A stretch of DNA of 64,000 nt from Actinobacteria bacterium OV450 (lineage in GTDB: Bacteria > Actinomycetota > Actinomycetes > Streptomycetales > Streptomycetaceae): positions 1-64,000 of the forward strand of contig LJCW01000175.1 of assembly GCA_001298555.1 (NCBI GenBank). The letters are read 5' to 3'. Both the position numbers and the translations under genes were made by a program. Positions 8,301 through 17,994 of the stretch are shown here, piece by piece. The first letter of the stretch is position 1. Each line of letters starts with the position of its first letter. Under the pieces are notes generated by a model. That model worked only from the letters and a program-made list of their open reading frames with translations, was not told the DNA's origin and searched no databases.

Positions 8301-8414
8301 GGCCCCGGCGCTGCCGGTGTTGACCAACCTATCCTCGACACCCCCGTCTGATCGGTCCATGACATGACCGCTAAGAGGCTGACCATCTCATGAACCGCTG
8401 CTTAGCCTGCATTC

Positions 8415-9311
8415 ATGAATCTGGACGTTGAACTGAGCGCTCTTGCTGTCCAAGAAGATCTCCCCGCCGACCTCGTACGGCGGCTGCTCCAGCATCCGCA
8501 GGCTCGCCGCTCGGCAGCACTTGGGCGCAGGGACCTGAGCCCGGAGTTGATGGAGGAGATCATCGGCCTCGGCTCCGCACGAAGTCTCGCCGCAAACTCC
8601 TCTGTGCCCGACCAAGTCAGAGTCCGCCTGGCGGACCATCCGGAACCATCAGTCCGAGGCGCGGTCGCAGCGGCGATAACAGACGCACCACCTGGGCTTC
8701 TGGCAAGTTTGGCGGCAGATCGGGATCCCCTCGTGCGCATGTTCCTCGCCATGAACGATCATCTGCCGCCCGAGCTACTCACCATGCTGGCCGAAGATCC
8801 GGATCCGAGCGTGCGCTCCTCGGTCATCCAACACTGGCGGGATGCCCCGGAGCCGGTACGCCGGGCTCTGCTGACGGATTCCGATCCGAACGTTCGCAGC
8901 GCTGCCGCTGCGACGTATGTACCACCGGCCGACCTGGTACCCGTTCTCCTGGCCGATCCGCAGACCCGCGCCGTCACCGTACGATACGTCGATCCTTCCC
9001 CGGAACTGGCCGCCGATCCGGATGCCGGTGTCCGCAAAGCTGTAGCCGCCCATTCGAGCCTGTCCGCGGATCTGCGAGACGTGCTGGCACAGGACCCAGA
9101 CCTCTTTGTCCGCAACGCGATCGCGGCCCGCGCGGACACTCCCTCAACTCTGAGTGAGAGCATCGTGGCCACCCTGGCAACTGACGATCCCGTGGCCGAC
9201 TGGTTCCTGTCCTTCGGCCGGAACGCCCACACATGCCCTCCAGCCGCACCAGCTTCACCCAGACTTACGCGAGAAGAAGCAGAAGACCTCCTCAGCCGTG
9301 TCGGCCTGTAG
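8415..9311 (+). CDS. Leucine-rich-repeat-variant (LRV)/HEAT-like repeat protein
   Basis: A 298-residue soluble protein built from about ten repeats of roughly 23 residues with the pattern LPxxLLxxLAxDPDPSVRxxV, for example LPPELLTMLAEDPDPSVRSS. This matches LRV/HEAT-type alpha-helical solenoids, which act as protein-binding scaffolds. There is no signal peptide or membrane segment. It stands alone, with gene debris on both sides. In actinobacteria similar proteins occur near RHS/polymorphic toxin loci, one of which begins 2.2 kb downstream on the other strand. The last 25 residues (PRLTREEAEDLLSRVGL) form a separate C-terminal helix. Confidence 0.75.
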   Translation: MNLDVELSALAVQEDLPADLVRRLLQHPQARRSAALGRRDLSPELMEEIIGLGSARSLAANSSVPDQVRVRLADHPEPSVRGAVAAAITDAPPGLLASLAADRDPLVRMFLAMNDHLPPELLTMLAEDPDPSVRSSVIQHWRDAPEPVRRALLTDSDPNVRSAAAATYVPPADLVPVLLADPQTRAVTVRYVDPSPELAADPDAGVRKAVAAHSSLSADLRDVLAQDPDLFVRNAIAARADTPSTLSESIVATLATDDPVADWFLSFGRNAHTCPPAAPASPRLTREEAEDLLSRVGL

Positions 9312-9838
9312 ACCTACAGCTCTCCGATTCGGGCAGCCTGCGGCGGACCGGTCATGGCATGGCATGGCAGGTTCGGCCGGATTCCGAGGCTATCCTGCTG
9401 TCGGCAATGCCGGAGGGCTGGCGGACCAGCATCCGTCGCCAGGAAAGGCGGCATGCTCTGCGGGGAGCCTGGACGTACGCGTCGACACCGACCCCTACGA
9501 GGCGTCGGCCGCAGCCGCGACCCTGGTGACGGAGCCGCGTGCTACCTCCACGGCACCGACGGCGACGTGACCTGATCCAGCGCCGATCCATCAGCGCGCG
9601 GTCTTCACGCAATGCTGGGGAAGCTGGCTTATGCACTAATCGGGATCTCCGTCGAACACGGGTGCGGTGGGCTGGTCTCGATTTCGCCGGCAGAGTGGCA
9701 CGTCCGATGCCCATGCCAGCCCTGGCCGACCTGATCCTGCCGAGTCAGGGCTGGCCTGCCCATGCCGCCACACTTGCTGACTTCAGCTACGTTCCTCCGG
9801 GAAAACGGCAGAGCTTCCCGAAGGAACAGACCCTCGGT
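9312..9838. other. Gene-less stretch
   Basis: No frame has sustained codon bias or a recognisable domain on either strand. It lies between an intact LRV gene and a series of broken genes, so it is most likely debris. Confidence 0.4.
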
Positions 9839-10271
9839 TCAGTGACTGAAACGAGGAAGGGTGTCGGCACTGATGGCACCCCTGAGGATGTGGGCGATCT
9901 CCAGGGGTTTGAGGTCGATGCCGTCGAGCCCTTCCACGGTCAGCGGGATCTCCACCAGCGCGTATTCACCGCGGCCCTCGGTGCTGAACTCGGGCCCGGT
10001 GCGGTCCTCGAAGGACCAGGTCGCGATGCGGGCGAGGTAGAACAGCTGCCGCTCGTCGTCGGACTCCAGCGTGTGGAGGAGGCGGATGATGTCCGCCTTC
10101 CCCGCGATCTCCTCGTGGCTCCCTATGGAGGGCGGCCTCCCGGGATTCGTCGCTAGGCTCGACGCCGCCGCCGGGAAAGACCCAGTAGGCGGGGAGGTCG
10201 GGCTTGGTGCGGCGGACGACCAGCATCGTGTCGGCAGCGGTGACGAGGACGGCGCGGACTCGTTCCTTCAT
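9839..10271 (-). pseudogene. NUDIX hydrolase gene with a frameshift in the Nudix box
   Basis: From ATG 10271 the minus strand encodes MKERVRAVLVTAADTMLVVR, then YWVFPGGGVEPSDESREAAL, the start of a Nudix box (G-x5-E-x7-RE). Immediately after RE the frame breaks. The expected continuation EEIAGKADIIRLLHTLESDD is encoded in another frame, where a full C-terminal half runs to a stop at 9839. Two bases are missing, or one is added, within the box around 10118-10130. Without frame correction the enzyme would lose its metal-binding Glu pair. It may be a true pseudogene or a sequencing error. Confidence 0.7.
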
Positions 10272-10300
10272 TTCGTTCTGTCTCCTTGCTTGTTGACGTC

Positions 10301-10525
<225 letters not shown>

Positions 10526-10544
10526 TCACTGCGGCTCGCCTCCA

Positions 10545-10855
10545 TGTTGAGGAGCGGGGCGAGCAGATCGACCACTTCCTCCCAAGGGAAGCGGTCGGCA
10601 CCACCACCAGACTTCGGACGATGCGGCTCGTAGCTGCCGATCAGCACACCCATCTCCTGGAGCTCATCGACGCTGCGCCGGTAAGGCCGGTGGGCGGCGA
10701 GCGCTGTGTTCACGTAGGGCAGCACGACCGTGGGGACGCCCATGCCAAGGGCTTCGCAGAGAATGCCGAGCGCAAGGTTGTCGGCGAAGCCCGCAGCCCA
10801 CTTGTTGACCGTGTTAAAGGTGGCCGGCGCGACCGCGATGGCATCGGCCCGCGGG
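10545..10855 (-). pseudogene. Fragment of a flavoprotein (phosphopantothenoylcysteine decarboxylase-like)
   Basis: The minus strand reads PRADAIAVAPATFNTVNKWA, then FADNLALGILCEALGMGVP and TVVLPYVNTALAAHRP. This is the APAT-x-NT-x-NK-x-A-x-G-x-AD-x-L pattern of HFCD-type FMN proteins. The N-terminus is missing, and the C-terminus runs into the SDR remnant. The order flavoprotein, SDR, Nudix suggests one ancestral operon collapsed by an internal deletion. Confidence 0.6.
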
Positions 10856-10859
10856 TACG

Positions 10860-11482
10860 TCCGCGCGCCTCACCGGGGGTGCGCCAGGCGGACCTGACCG
10901 GGTACCCGGTCTGCTTCTCGACTGTCCGGATGTCGATGGGGAAGTGGTTCGAGGGGGACGGCAGGCTGCCGGACCCGACCGTATGGCCCCGCTCTCCGCA
11001 CAAACCGCTCGACCGCTGGAACGTCCTGCTCTTCGACGCCGAGGGCACATGTGTCTCCGGCCCGGTCGGCCAAGTCCACCACGACCCGCAGACCGGGCTG
11101 CGCAGACTGTGACACCGTAGCCTCACTGTCGCTGCATCGGAGACCGGCCGTCGGGGTTGCAGACGAACGTTTCCTCGGGCGCACGCTCAACACCCCGTCG
11201 CAGAACCGTACCGACCTTGGTGGATGCGGTGCTGACCTGTCGCAGCGAAGTCAGCCCGCCGAGGTGCCACATGCTGATCACCCCGGGAACCGAGGCGGCC
11301 ATGGCCAGGTACCGCAGGTGCGCCCGTTCACTTCGTAGAGGTAGAGCTCCGGGATGGCAGGTGAGGGCGTACGCCAGAACGAGGAAGTCGGCCGGAGGGT
11401 CAGCGGTGGTGTCATGGCGCGGGGCAGTCGTGGTGAACTCGCGCCATTCAGCCGCAAGGTCCCGTGGCAGAGTTCGGCACGG
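10860..11482. other. Gene debris downstream of the toxin operon
   Basis: On the plus strand a frame ending at 11112 (CFSTVRMSMGKWFEGDGRLP, then PVGQVHHDPQTGLRRL) looks like the C-terminus of an unidentified protein. On the minus strand a frame open between about 11474 and 11126 (RDLAAEWREFTTTAPRHD onward) follows directly in frame after the TAA of the immunity gene but has no good early start. Neither can be assigned. Confidence 0.3.
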
Positions 11483-12235
11483 TTACCAGTTCCCGTAGTC
11501 CTCCACCATGGTCGAAATCAGCTTGAGCAGGGAGTCGGCCCGGTGCCGGTCCTCGCGCTGCTCACGCAAGGCTTCGTCGGCAGCCCGGAGCCGGGCCAGG
11601 GCAGCCGGTTCGCCGTCCATCACGTCGTCGACCAGCGGTGCGGTGATCAGGTCCAGGCACTCCGTGAGAAGCCGACGGGTGCCGGGAGAGGGCGGATTCG
11701 GGTCTGGTTCGACGTATCCGGTGGTCAGATACCGTGCGGGATCCGTGAGACTCCAACCGACCACGACTCCGTGCTGGACCAAGAGCGACACGTCTGGGGC
11801 TATACCGATGCAGGTGTCCAGCGGCTCGTCCAGGACGTCGAGATCGCGCAGACAGGTCAGCACGGTGTCCTCGGGAACACGACACAGCACCTTGCACATC
11901 TCGTGCCCGAAGTCCCGGATCTCGTCCGCGCGGAGGCCGCCCGGGCGCACCGCGGGCATAACGGGAACACGGGGGGTGCTCTCGGCGTACGCGGATACGT
12001 ACGGCATCTGGAACTCGGCGCCCACCAGCTGCAGGCTGTCCTTGTCGAAGCGGAAGACGTCAGGGACGTCCCACAGCCAATCTGCGCTGCCGAAGGTGTC
12101 GGCAAAGAACCGCTCGCGCTCCTGCACGCTCGTGTAGTGCGCGAGGCGCACGGAGTTGCCTTCGAAACGGGGGGCAACGGGCAGCGGGGCTTCTGTGACC
12201 ATCGCAGACCAGCCGCCGTCGAACGTCAGTCTCAT
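11483..12235 (-). CDS. Putative immunity protein for the RHS toxin
   Basis: A 250-residue soluble protein of no recognised family, encoded 13 bp after the end of the RHS toxin on the same strand. This is the standard position of the cognate immunity gene in polymorphic toxin systems. The sequence is acidic overall, with aromatic-rich segments (ADWLWDVPDVFRFDKD) and a helical C-terminus, compatible with a cytoplasmic inhibitor that binds the toxin domain. There is no signal peptide. The immunity role rests on position alone. Upstream copies of ankyrin and LRV proteins could be additional orphan immunity factors. Confidence 0.6.
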   Translation of the reverse strand: MRLTFDGGWSAMVTEAPLPVAPRFEGNSVRLAHYTSVQERERFFADTFGSADWLWDVPDVFRFDKDSLQLVGAEFQMPYVSAYAESTPRVPVMPAVRPGGLRADEIRDFGHEMCKVLCRVPEDTVLTCLRDLDVLDEPLDTCIGIAPDVSLLVQHGVVVGWSLTDPARYLTTGYVEPDPNPPSPGTRRLLTECLDLITAPLVDDVMDGEPAALARLRAADEALREQREDRHRADSLLKLISTMVEDYGNW

Positions 12236-12248
12236 GATGATTTCCGCC

Positions 12249-15200
12249 TCATCTGATCTGTACTCCTGGTGCCATGTAGCCGTCCTTGCTGGGAATCCTG
12301 CCCTTCACAATGTCTTCGTGGGTAATCGGCGGGTGGGGGTCCGTGGGTTCCCCTCCGAGCGCCGTCGCCCCAGACGGGCCTTTGATGCCCGAAGATCCGT
12401 ACGCTGTGAGGGCCTGGCCCTGGGTGTTGCCGGGTCCATGGAGCACAACGATGTCCTCGCCCTGGCGGAAGATGAATTTTGGAGTCGTTCCCGTCGTGAG
12501 GTACACCGCATCCGGATTTTTCAGGATTTCCACGGCCCGTTCGTCGGGGAAGGCGTGCCTTTTATCCCCGTGGTAGTCGCTGCTCTTCCTGAACCCCCCA
12601 TCCTCAGCTCGCGCGATGACGTCGTCCACGATCTTGTTGTTCCGTTTTTGGGCCTTCTCCTCCTTCGTGTACTTGGGCATGAGTCCCAGCGGGTCGCACC
12701 CGGTGTGGGGGTTGGGGACGTACGCGACGGGGTTCGGGGCGGGGGCCAGACCGAGGGGGTCGGGGGAGGCGTAGCGGCCGGTTTCCGGGTCGTAGTGGCG
12801 GAACAGGTTGTAGTGGAGACCCGTCTCGGGGTCGTAGTACTGACCGGGGAAGCGGAGCGGGGTGTACGTGCCACTGTTGCGGGTCCAGGCGGTGGTGCCC
12901 CACAGGGTGGCACGGGAGCGCCAGGCGATGTCGCCGGCCTCGTCGATCAGTTCGGTGGGGGTGCCGATGAGGTCGGTGGCGATGGCGAAGAACCGGTGGT
13001 CGATCTCCTCCTGCACGTCGTCGGCCGTCAGGATGCGCTCGGTCTGGGCCAGGGGGATTCCGCCGCGATGGTCCCAGGTGAGGGCGACCGTGTTCGGCTG
13101 GTCCGGCTGCTGGCTGGTCTGTTCGCACAGGGTCAGGCCGTCCCAGGTGAACCGGATCTCCTCGGCCACGCTCTCACCGTCCGCCGCCAGTCGCTGTTTC
13201 GCGGTACGACGGCCGAGCAGGTCGTAGCAGTACCTCCAGCGGGTCCCGTCGGGGGTGGTCACGCAGGTGAGGCGGTTCTCCGTGTCCCAGGTGTAGCGCC
13301 AGGTGTCGGGCTTGCGTGAGAGACGGGCCTTCTGGCGCAGGGTGACCCGTCCTAGGGTGTCGTACTCGAACCGGACGCCCCCGGCGCGGGTGAGGCTGGT
13401 GCCGGTGTACGTGCGTGGTCCTGTGGCTTCGCCACCGGGGTGGGTGGAGGGCCAGGACGCCGAGGTCTGGTTGCCGACTTCGTCGTAGGCGTACCGTTCC
13501 GTCCAGCCCCGTGCGTGGACGGCGGTGACCCGGCCCGCACGGTCCAGGTCGAAGGTGCGGGAACCCGACAGCCGGTCCGAGACGGCGGTCAGATGGCCGT
13601 CCGCGCGGTAGCCGTAGGCACGGCTGTTGATCGCGCGCCCTACGGCGGTCACGTGCTGCTCGGAGAGCCGTCCGGCTTCGTCCCAAGCGGAGTTCATGGT
13701 GATCGCGTCGCCGAAGGCGCGGGTCAGCTCGCGTCCGGCGGCGTCGTGGGTGAAGTCGACGTGGCGGCCACCGGTGGTGAGGCGGTGGGCTCGTCCGTCT
13801 GCGCCGTAATCGTAAGAGGTGACGTGTCCGGTGGGTGTGATGCGCCGCGTGCGGCGGCCCACGGCGTCGTAGGCGTAGCTGATGGGGCGGCCGTCGACCA
13901 GTTCGGTCTTGGTCTGTCCGCGGCGGTCGTACTGGTAGCGCAGCTGTCCGTCCGGCCCTGCCGCTTCCAGCAGGCGTCCGGCCCTGTCATAGGTGTAGTG
14001 CGTCGCCCGGCCGTCGACGTCCTTGGTGATTACCCGGCCGAGCTGGTCGCGCGCGAACGCGATGGTCCCGCCGAGCGCGTCGATGCGGGCTGCCAATTGG
14101 CCCGCAGCGTCCAGCTGGTAGGTGAGGGTGCGGCCGTCAAAGTCGGTCTCGGAAACAACGTTGTCGGCGGCGTCGTACTCGTAGCTCCAGGTCAGCCCGT
14201 GCGGATTGGTGACCCGCGTGAGGCGCAGCTCGGAGTCGTGCTCGAACGCGTAGCGTGCGCCGTCGGGTTCCGTCCGCGCTGTCGGCAGGTCGAAGTGCGT
14301 GTACTCGAAGCGGGTGACTCCCCCGGATGCATCGGTGTGAGTGAGCAGGTTGCCCTCGCCGTCGTACGTCCACGACTCCGCGGCCCCGTCTGGTCCGGTG
14401 CGCCGTGCGAGCTGCCCGTCCGGGTACCACTCCAGGCAGGTGGCGTTCCCCATCGGGTCGATGATGCGGACCGGCCTGCCGAGGGCGTCCCGCTCCGTGC
14501 GGGTCACGGCGCCGGCCGCGTCGGTCACCTTCACGGGCAGCCCCGCCGCGTCGCACACTACGTGGGTCGTGGCACCCGTGGCGTCGGTGAGCGAAGTGAG
14601 GCGGGCAGCGTCATCGTAGGTGTAGCGGGTGATGGCGCCGGCCGGGTCCGTGACCGCCGTGCGGTTGCCGCGTTCGTCGTACTCGTGGAGCATGCGTGCG
14701 CCGTCCGGCGCAAAGACCTCCACGGGCAGGCCAAACCGGCCGCGCACGGTACGCAGTTCACTTCCGTCAGGGCGAACGGAACGGACGAGCCGACCGTCCT
14801 CGTCGTAGAAGAAGACAGTCTTGAGGCCGAGCGGGTCGGTGCGGGACAGCAGGTTGCCGCGCGGGTCGTAGGTGAAGCGGGTGGTGCGGCCGAGCGGGTC
14901 GGTGACGGCCAGGCGACGGCAGCCGGGACCGAAGAGGTGGCGGGTCGCGTGCCCGTCGGCGGTGGTGAGTGTCGTGGTGTGGTGTCCCGTTTCCGGGTCC
15001 GGGTCAGTGTACGAGAGGGTGATCTGGACATGGCCGGCCTCGCCGCCCTCCGCGACGACACGGTCGCGGTCGTCGTAGGCGTAGTCGTAGCGGCTCGCGT
15101 TGGCGTCGATCCAAGCGATGACGCGGCGACGGTCGTCATAGACGAAGCGGGTGGTGGCGCCCGACGGCTTGGTGACCTCGGTGAGGTTTCCATCCTCGTA

Positions 15201-16976
15201 GCCGTAGCCCATCAGAGGTAGGTCGGTGCCGCTCTGGCCCGCGCCGACCAGCGATAGGGCCGTGACCAAGCCATCTGCAAGGGTGAAGTTCACCCTGTGG
15301 CCCGCCGAATGCACCAGGGCCAACGGCAGACCGTCGTCGCCGCGGTCGACGGTGATGGCGTGGCCGTTGCGCTCGATGATGGCGGACAGCCACGCTTCGC
15401 CGTCGCCACCCGGTTCGCTGCCTGACGGGGCCGTGAAGTGGAAGACCAGGCCGCTGTCGGGCTCGGTGAGCGTGTAGTGGCCGTCGGCATCGCGGGCCAG
15501 CAGGGTACGGGCCCTACCGTTGACCGGCTGGGTGGGCACACCCGGGGCCGGGTGCGGGTAGGCGACCAGCAGGCCTTCGGCGGTCACGTGGATGACACCG
15601 ACCTCGTCGATTTCCAGCCGCTCGTCGACCGTGGACGTCCAGGCCTGCCCGAGAAAACGTCCGACCTGGCAGCCGGATTCGGTCCGGCGGGTGAAGACCA
15701 GCGGCAGGATGCCAGGCAGTTCGATGTCTGTTTGGGGCAGGAACATCCGACCCGTCGCGAGGTCCACCGGGTCGGTCTTATCGGTGTTGCGCTCGGCGTC
15801 CGGTCGGCTGTGGGCCTCGCCCGGGGAGTCGCTGAACTGCCGACGCGCCCGTGCGGCACCGGCTACTTCCTCGAGATCCTTGGCGGCGGAGCCGAGTCTC
15901 CTCGCGGTGCCCAGGCCCTTGGATCCGAGGAGGTCTGGGAGGAACCGGCCCACCCCTTCCGCAGGGTCCTTCATGAAGTCGTCGAGCATCTGCTTGCCCG
16001 CGCCCATGGGGTCGTTGGCCGCGGTGAGGAGGCCCGCGACCGTGGAGTTGAGGTTGGTCTGGTACTCGGCAGGGTGCGTGATGTTGTAGAGGTCGAGTGG
16101 GTTGAGCGCGCGGGCGAAGTTGAGGGTGCCGGCCACGCCCTTGATGACACCGCCCAGGAGGTGATCGCCGGCCAGTACGAAGTACTCCTCACCATCACCG
16201 AGCTGCTCGGTGTACGAGGGCTTCTTCGGGGCCTTGTCGCGGGCTGCGCTGACCGCCGCGACGGCGGTGTCGGCGACTTCGTTGCGCTGCTTGCGCGCGC
16301 TGTCGAGCTTGTCCTGGGCCGCTTTGGCCAGGGCCGTGCCGGGGTCGTGGAACTCGGACGGCTTCGGCGGCAGGGTGACCTTCTTCGCCTTGACCGCGTC
16401 TTCGTACGCTTCGGCCTGCTTGTTGTAGGCGTCGCGGGCGTCGTTCGAGACCTTCTTGGCATGGTTGTAGTCCGCCAGGGCCGCCTTGGCCTGGCCCTGG
16501 GCCCATTCGACGGTCTCGGCGAAGCGGCTCATGGCGTCGGCGGCCTTGCCGAAGGCTTCTGCGGCCGCGAACCAGCGCGGCGGTTCCTTGGCCACCGCCT
16601 TACGGAAGGCTTCCGCGGACTTGCCCTTGAGACCGTCGGGCTCGCCCATGCCCTTGAGGCCGTTGCCGACGAGTTCGAAGGAGGCCTTGAAGTCGTCGAG
16701 GTGGGAGACCTGCTCGCGGATCTTCGAGACGCTGCCGTAGACCAGCTTCTTCGGGTCGTCGGTCTGGCCGAGTTCAAGTTCCGCGACATCGGCGCCGAGC
16801 TGATTGGCGGCGGAGCGTGACTTGTCCCGGATCCAGTCGCCGGCGTCCTCCAGCCCGACCTCGTCGGCGACATCGGCGACTTTGTCACCACCCCACTCGA
16901 TGGCGTCGCCGACCTTCTTGATTCCGTGTTCGACCTTGTCCTCGATCGAGTCCGGTATGAAGTCCCCCCAGCCCAT
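12249..16976 (-). CDS. RHS-repeat polymorphic toxin with variable C-terminal domain
   Basis: A 1575-residue protein. Residues 1-290 are helical and ESX-like. A DUF6531-type junction (DPVDLATGRM) lies at about 401. Some 25 YD/RHS repeats of the form YDxxGRL fill about 590-1330, forming the shell that encloses the toxin. The RHS core ends at GCDPLGL near 1429. The last 145 residues are a separate toxin domain, beginning with a Lys-rich helix and containing ILKNPDAVY, FRQGEDIVVLHG and ALTAYG. That strand pattern suggests a BECR-fold (barnase/EndoU/colicin/RelE) ribonuclease, which is inferred. No signal peptide is present. With the WXG-type partner upstream, type VII-like export is plausible. 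Its ATG overlaps the upstream stop by one base. Confidence 0.88.
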   Translation of the reverse strand: MGWGDFIPDSIEDKVEHGIKKVGDAIEWGGDKVADVADEVGLEDAGDWIRDKSRSAANQLGADVAELELGQTDDPKKLVYGSVSKIREQVSHLDDFKASFELVGNGLKGMGEPDGLKGKSAEAFRKAVAKEPPRWFAAAEAFGKAADAMSRFAETVEWAQGQAKAALADYNHAKKVSNDARDAYNKQAEAYEDAVKAKKVTLPPKPSEFHDPGTALAKAAQDKLDSARKQRNEVADTAVAAVSAARDKAPKKPSYTEQLGDGEEYFVLAGDHLLGGVIKGVAGTLNFARALNPLDLYNITHPAEYQTNLNSTVAGLLTAANDPMGAGKQMLDDFMKDPAEGVGRFLPDLLGSKGLGTARRLGSAAKDLEEVAGAARARRQFSDSPGEAHSRPDAERNTDKTDPVDLATGRMFLPQTDIELPGILPLVFTRRTESGCQVGRFLGQAWTSTVDERLEIDEVGVIHVTAEGLLVAYPHPAPGVPTQPVNGRARTLLARDADGHYTLTEPDSGLVFHFTAPSGSEPGGDGEAWLSAIIERNGHAITVDRGDDGLPLALVHSAGHRVNFTLADGLVTALSLVGAGQSGTDLPLMGYGYEDGNLTEVTKPSGATTRFVYDDRRRVIAWIDANASRYDYAYDDRDRVVAEGGEAGHVQITLSYTDPDPETGHHTTTLTTADGHATRHLFGPGCRRLAVTDPLGRTTRFTYDPRGNLLSRTDPLGLKTVFFYDEDGRLVRSVRPDGSELRTVRGRFGLPVEVFAPDGARMLHEYDERGNRTAVTDPAGAITRYTYDDAARLTSLTDATGATTHVVCDAAGLPVKVTDAAGAVTRTERDALGRPVRIIDPMGNATCLEWYPDGQLARRTGPDGAAESWTYDGEGNLLTHTDASGGVTRFEYTHFDLPTARTEPDGARYAFEHDSELRLTRVTNPHGLTWSYEYDAADNVVSETDFDGRTLTYQLDAAGQLAARIDALGGTIAFARDQLGRVITKDVDGRATHYTYDRAGRLLEAAGPDGQLRYQYDRRGQTKTELVDGRPISYAYDAVGRRTRRITPTGHVTSYDYGADGRAHRLTTGGRHVDFTHDAAGRELTRAFGDAITMNSAWDEAGRLSEQHVTAVGRAINSRAYGYRADGHLTAVSDRLSGSRTFDLDRAGRVTAVHARGWTERYAYDEVGNQTSASWPSTHPGGEATGPRTYTGTSLTRAGGVRFEYDTLGRVTLRQKARLSRKPDTWRYTWDTENRLTCVTTPDGTRWRYCYDLLGRRTAKQRLAADGESVAEEIRFTWDGLTLCEQTSQQPDQPNTVALTWDHRGGIPLAQTERILTADDVQEEIDHRFFAIATDLIGTPTELIDEAGDIAWRSRATLWGTTAWTRNSGTYTPLRFPGQYYDPETGLHYNLFRHYDPETGRYASPDPLGLAPAPNPVAYVPNPHTGCDPLGLMPKYTKEEKAQKRNNKIVDDVIARAEDGGFRKSSDYHGDKRHAFPDERAVEILKNPDAVYLTTGTTPKFIFRQGEDIVVLHGPGNTQGQALTAYGSSGIKGPSGATALGGEPTDPHPPITHEDIVKGRIPSKDGYMAPGVQIR

Positions 16977-17539
16977 CAGCCCTTGTCCCCGTTGCCCTTC
17001 GCCTGATCCAGCAGGTCTTTCAGCGACCCGATCTTCCCCGTCGAGGTCACCGTGGCCTTGGTGTCAGACCAGGTCTGCTTGATGTCCTCGCTGCTCTTCT
17101 CGAACGATTCCGCGCTGTAGTCAGGCTTGTAGACGTCCCAGCGGAACAGGTCGTCCCAGTCCTTCTTCTCGATCTCGTCCTCACTGGCGTGCGGATTCCC
17201 GTACCCGGCATTCACGGCCACCTTGAACGCACCCTGCATGTACTGGTCTTCCTCCCAGACCGTGCCGGCCGCGATGCCGAGGTTTCTGGCCAAAGTGGAG
17301 GCGTCCTGCACGAGACGGCGTACACCCCACTCCCAGCGCTCGCAGAAGTCTTCGAAGACGGTCGCCAACCCCGCGTGCCCGGTCTCCATGCCCGTCATCG
17401 CCAGATCACTGAAGCCCGCACCCTGGGAGGCACCCGCGGCATCGGAGGATTCACGCAGCTCCGAGATCGCCGCACGCAGGCCCTTCTGGATGGCCGCGAC
17501 CGCTGCAGGAGAGACTTCGAGGTCTCCGTCACCCGCCAT
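16976..17539 (-). CDS. WXG100/ESX-like partner protein of the RHS toxin
   Basis: A 187-residue helical protein. It starts MAGDGDLEVSPAAVAAIQKG and carries a WEWG sequence (CERWEWGVRRL), a W-x-G turn of the WXG100 superfamily, between two long amphipathic helices. The C-terminal part, from about residue 110, is acidic and extended. Such proteins act as secretion partners or chaperones for large toxins exported by ESX/type VII systems. Both ends are coupled: its ATG overlaps the SseB-like stop (17539-17541) and its TGA overlaps the toxin ATG (16976). A longer upstream reading frame exists but is Arg-rich shadow sequence, and the start at 17539 fits the overlap pattern. Confidence 0.65.
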   Translation of the reverse strand: MAGDGDLEVSPAAVAAIQKGLRAAISELRESSDAAGASQGAGFSDLAMTGMETGHAGLATVFEDFCERWEWGVRRLVQDASTLARNLGIAAGTVWEEDQYMQGAFKVAVNAGYGNPHASEDEIEKKDWDDLFRWDVYKPDYSAESFEKSSEDIKQTWSDTKATVTSTGKIGSLKDLLDQAKGNGDKG

Positions 17540-17934
17540 CAGGCCACGTCCACGGCGTCGACGGCGCACGTTTCGGGGACGATACCCCTGACTGGTGGGA
17601 AGAGCATCGATCCGTCCTCGTCGGCGACGTTGACGGCCACCCCCGCCGGCCGGTCCGCCATCGGGACCACCGCGTCGACGAGACGGGCGCCCAGGATCGA
17701 GAGGTATGCCCACTCCTGATTGGCCGCCCCGCGCGCCTCGGCGAAGCGGGCCAAGGCCTGCTCGTCGCTAAACGCGTACAACCAGCGGATGCCGCCCTGG
17801 ACGGCAGACATCAGACCGCCCTCCGGGCCATCTGCGAGCGGCGCGAGCAGCACGGCCCGGCGGAACTCGCCCACCAGGCGGACCGGGTCACCGTTGCCCC
17901 CTCGGTACGCCGCGATTTCTTCGGTCAGTTGCAC
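17539..17934 (-). CDS. SseB-like protein, first gene of the toxin operon
   Basis: About 131 residues resembling the SseB N-terminal domain: an N-terminal helix (LTEEIAAYR), then VRLVGEFRRAVLLAPL, GGIRWLYAFSDEQALARFAE, and a hydrophobic strand-rich C-terminus. Actinobacterial SseB-like proteins often precede WXG/toxin pairs, where they may help delivery. The GTG at 17934 has a good purine-rich site (GAGGGGGG) about 8 nt upstream. An alternative TTG at 17994 would add 20 residues. The stop overlaps the next start, so this is a three-gene translationally coupled operon followed by the immunity gene. Confidence 0.65.
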   Translation of the reverse strand: MQLTEEIAAYRGGNGDPVRLVGEFRRAVLLAPLADGPEGGLMSAVQGGIRWLYAFSDEQALARFAEARGAANQEWAYLSILGARLVDAVVPMADRPAGVAVNVADEDGSMLFPPVRGIVPETCAVDAVDVA

Positions 17935-17994
17935 GTGTGTCGCCCCCCTCTGGGGCTTGGCGGCCCCCGGCGAAACAGTACCTTGATTACTCAA

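Noticed and set aside
13440..15221. 593-residue plus-strand frame inside the RHS gene
   Set aside because: It is antisense to the RHS repeats. Its apparent periodicity comes from the YD repeats on the other strand.
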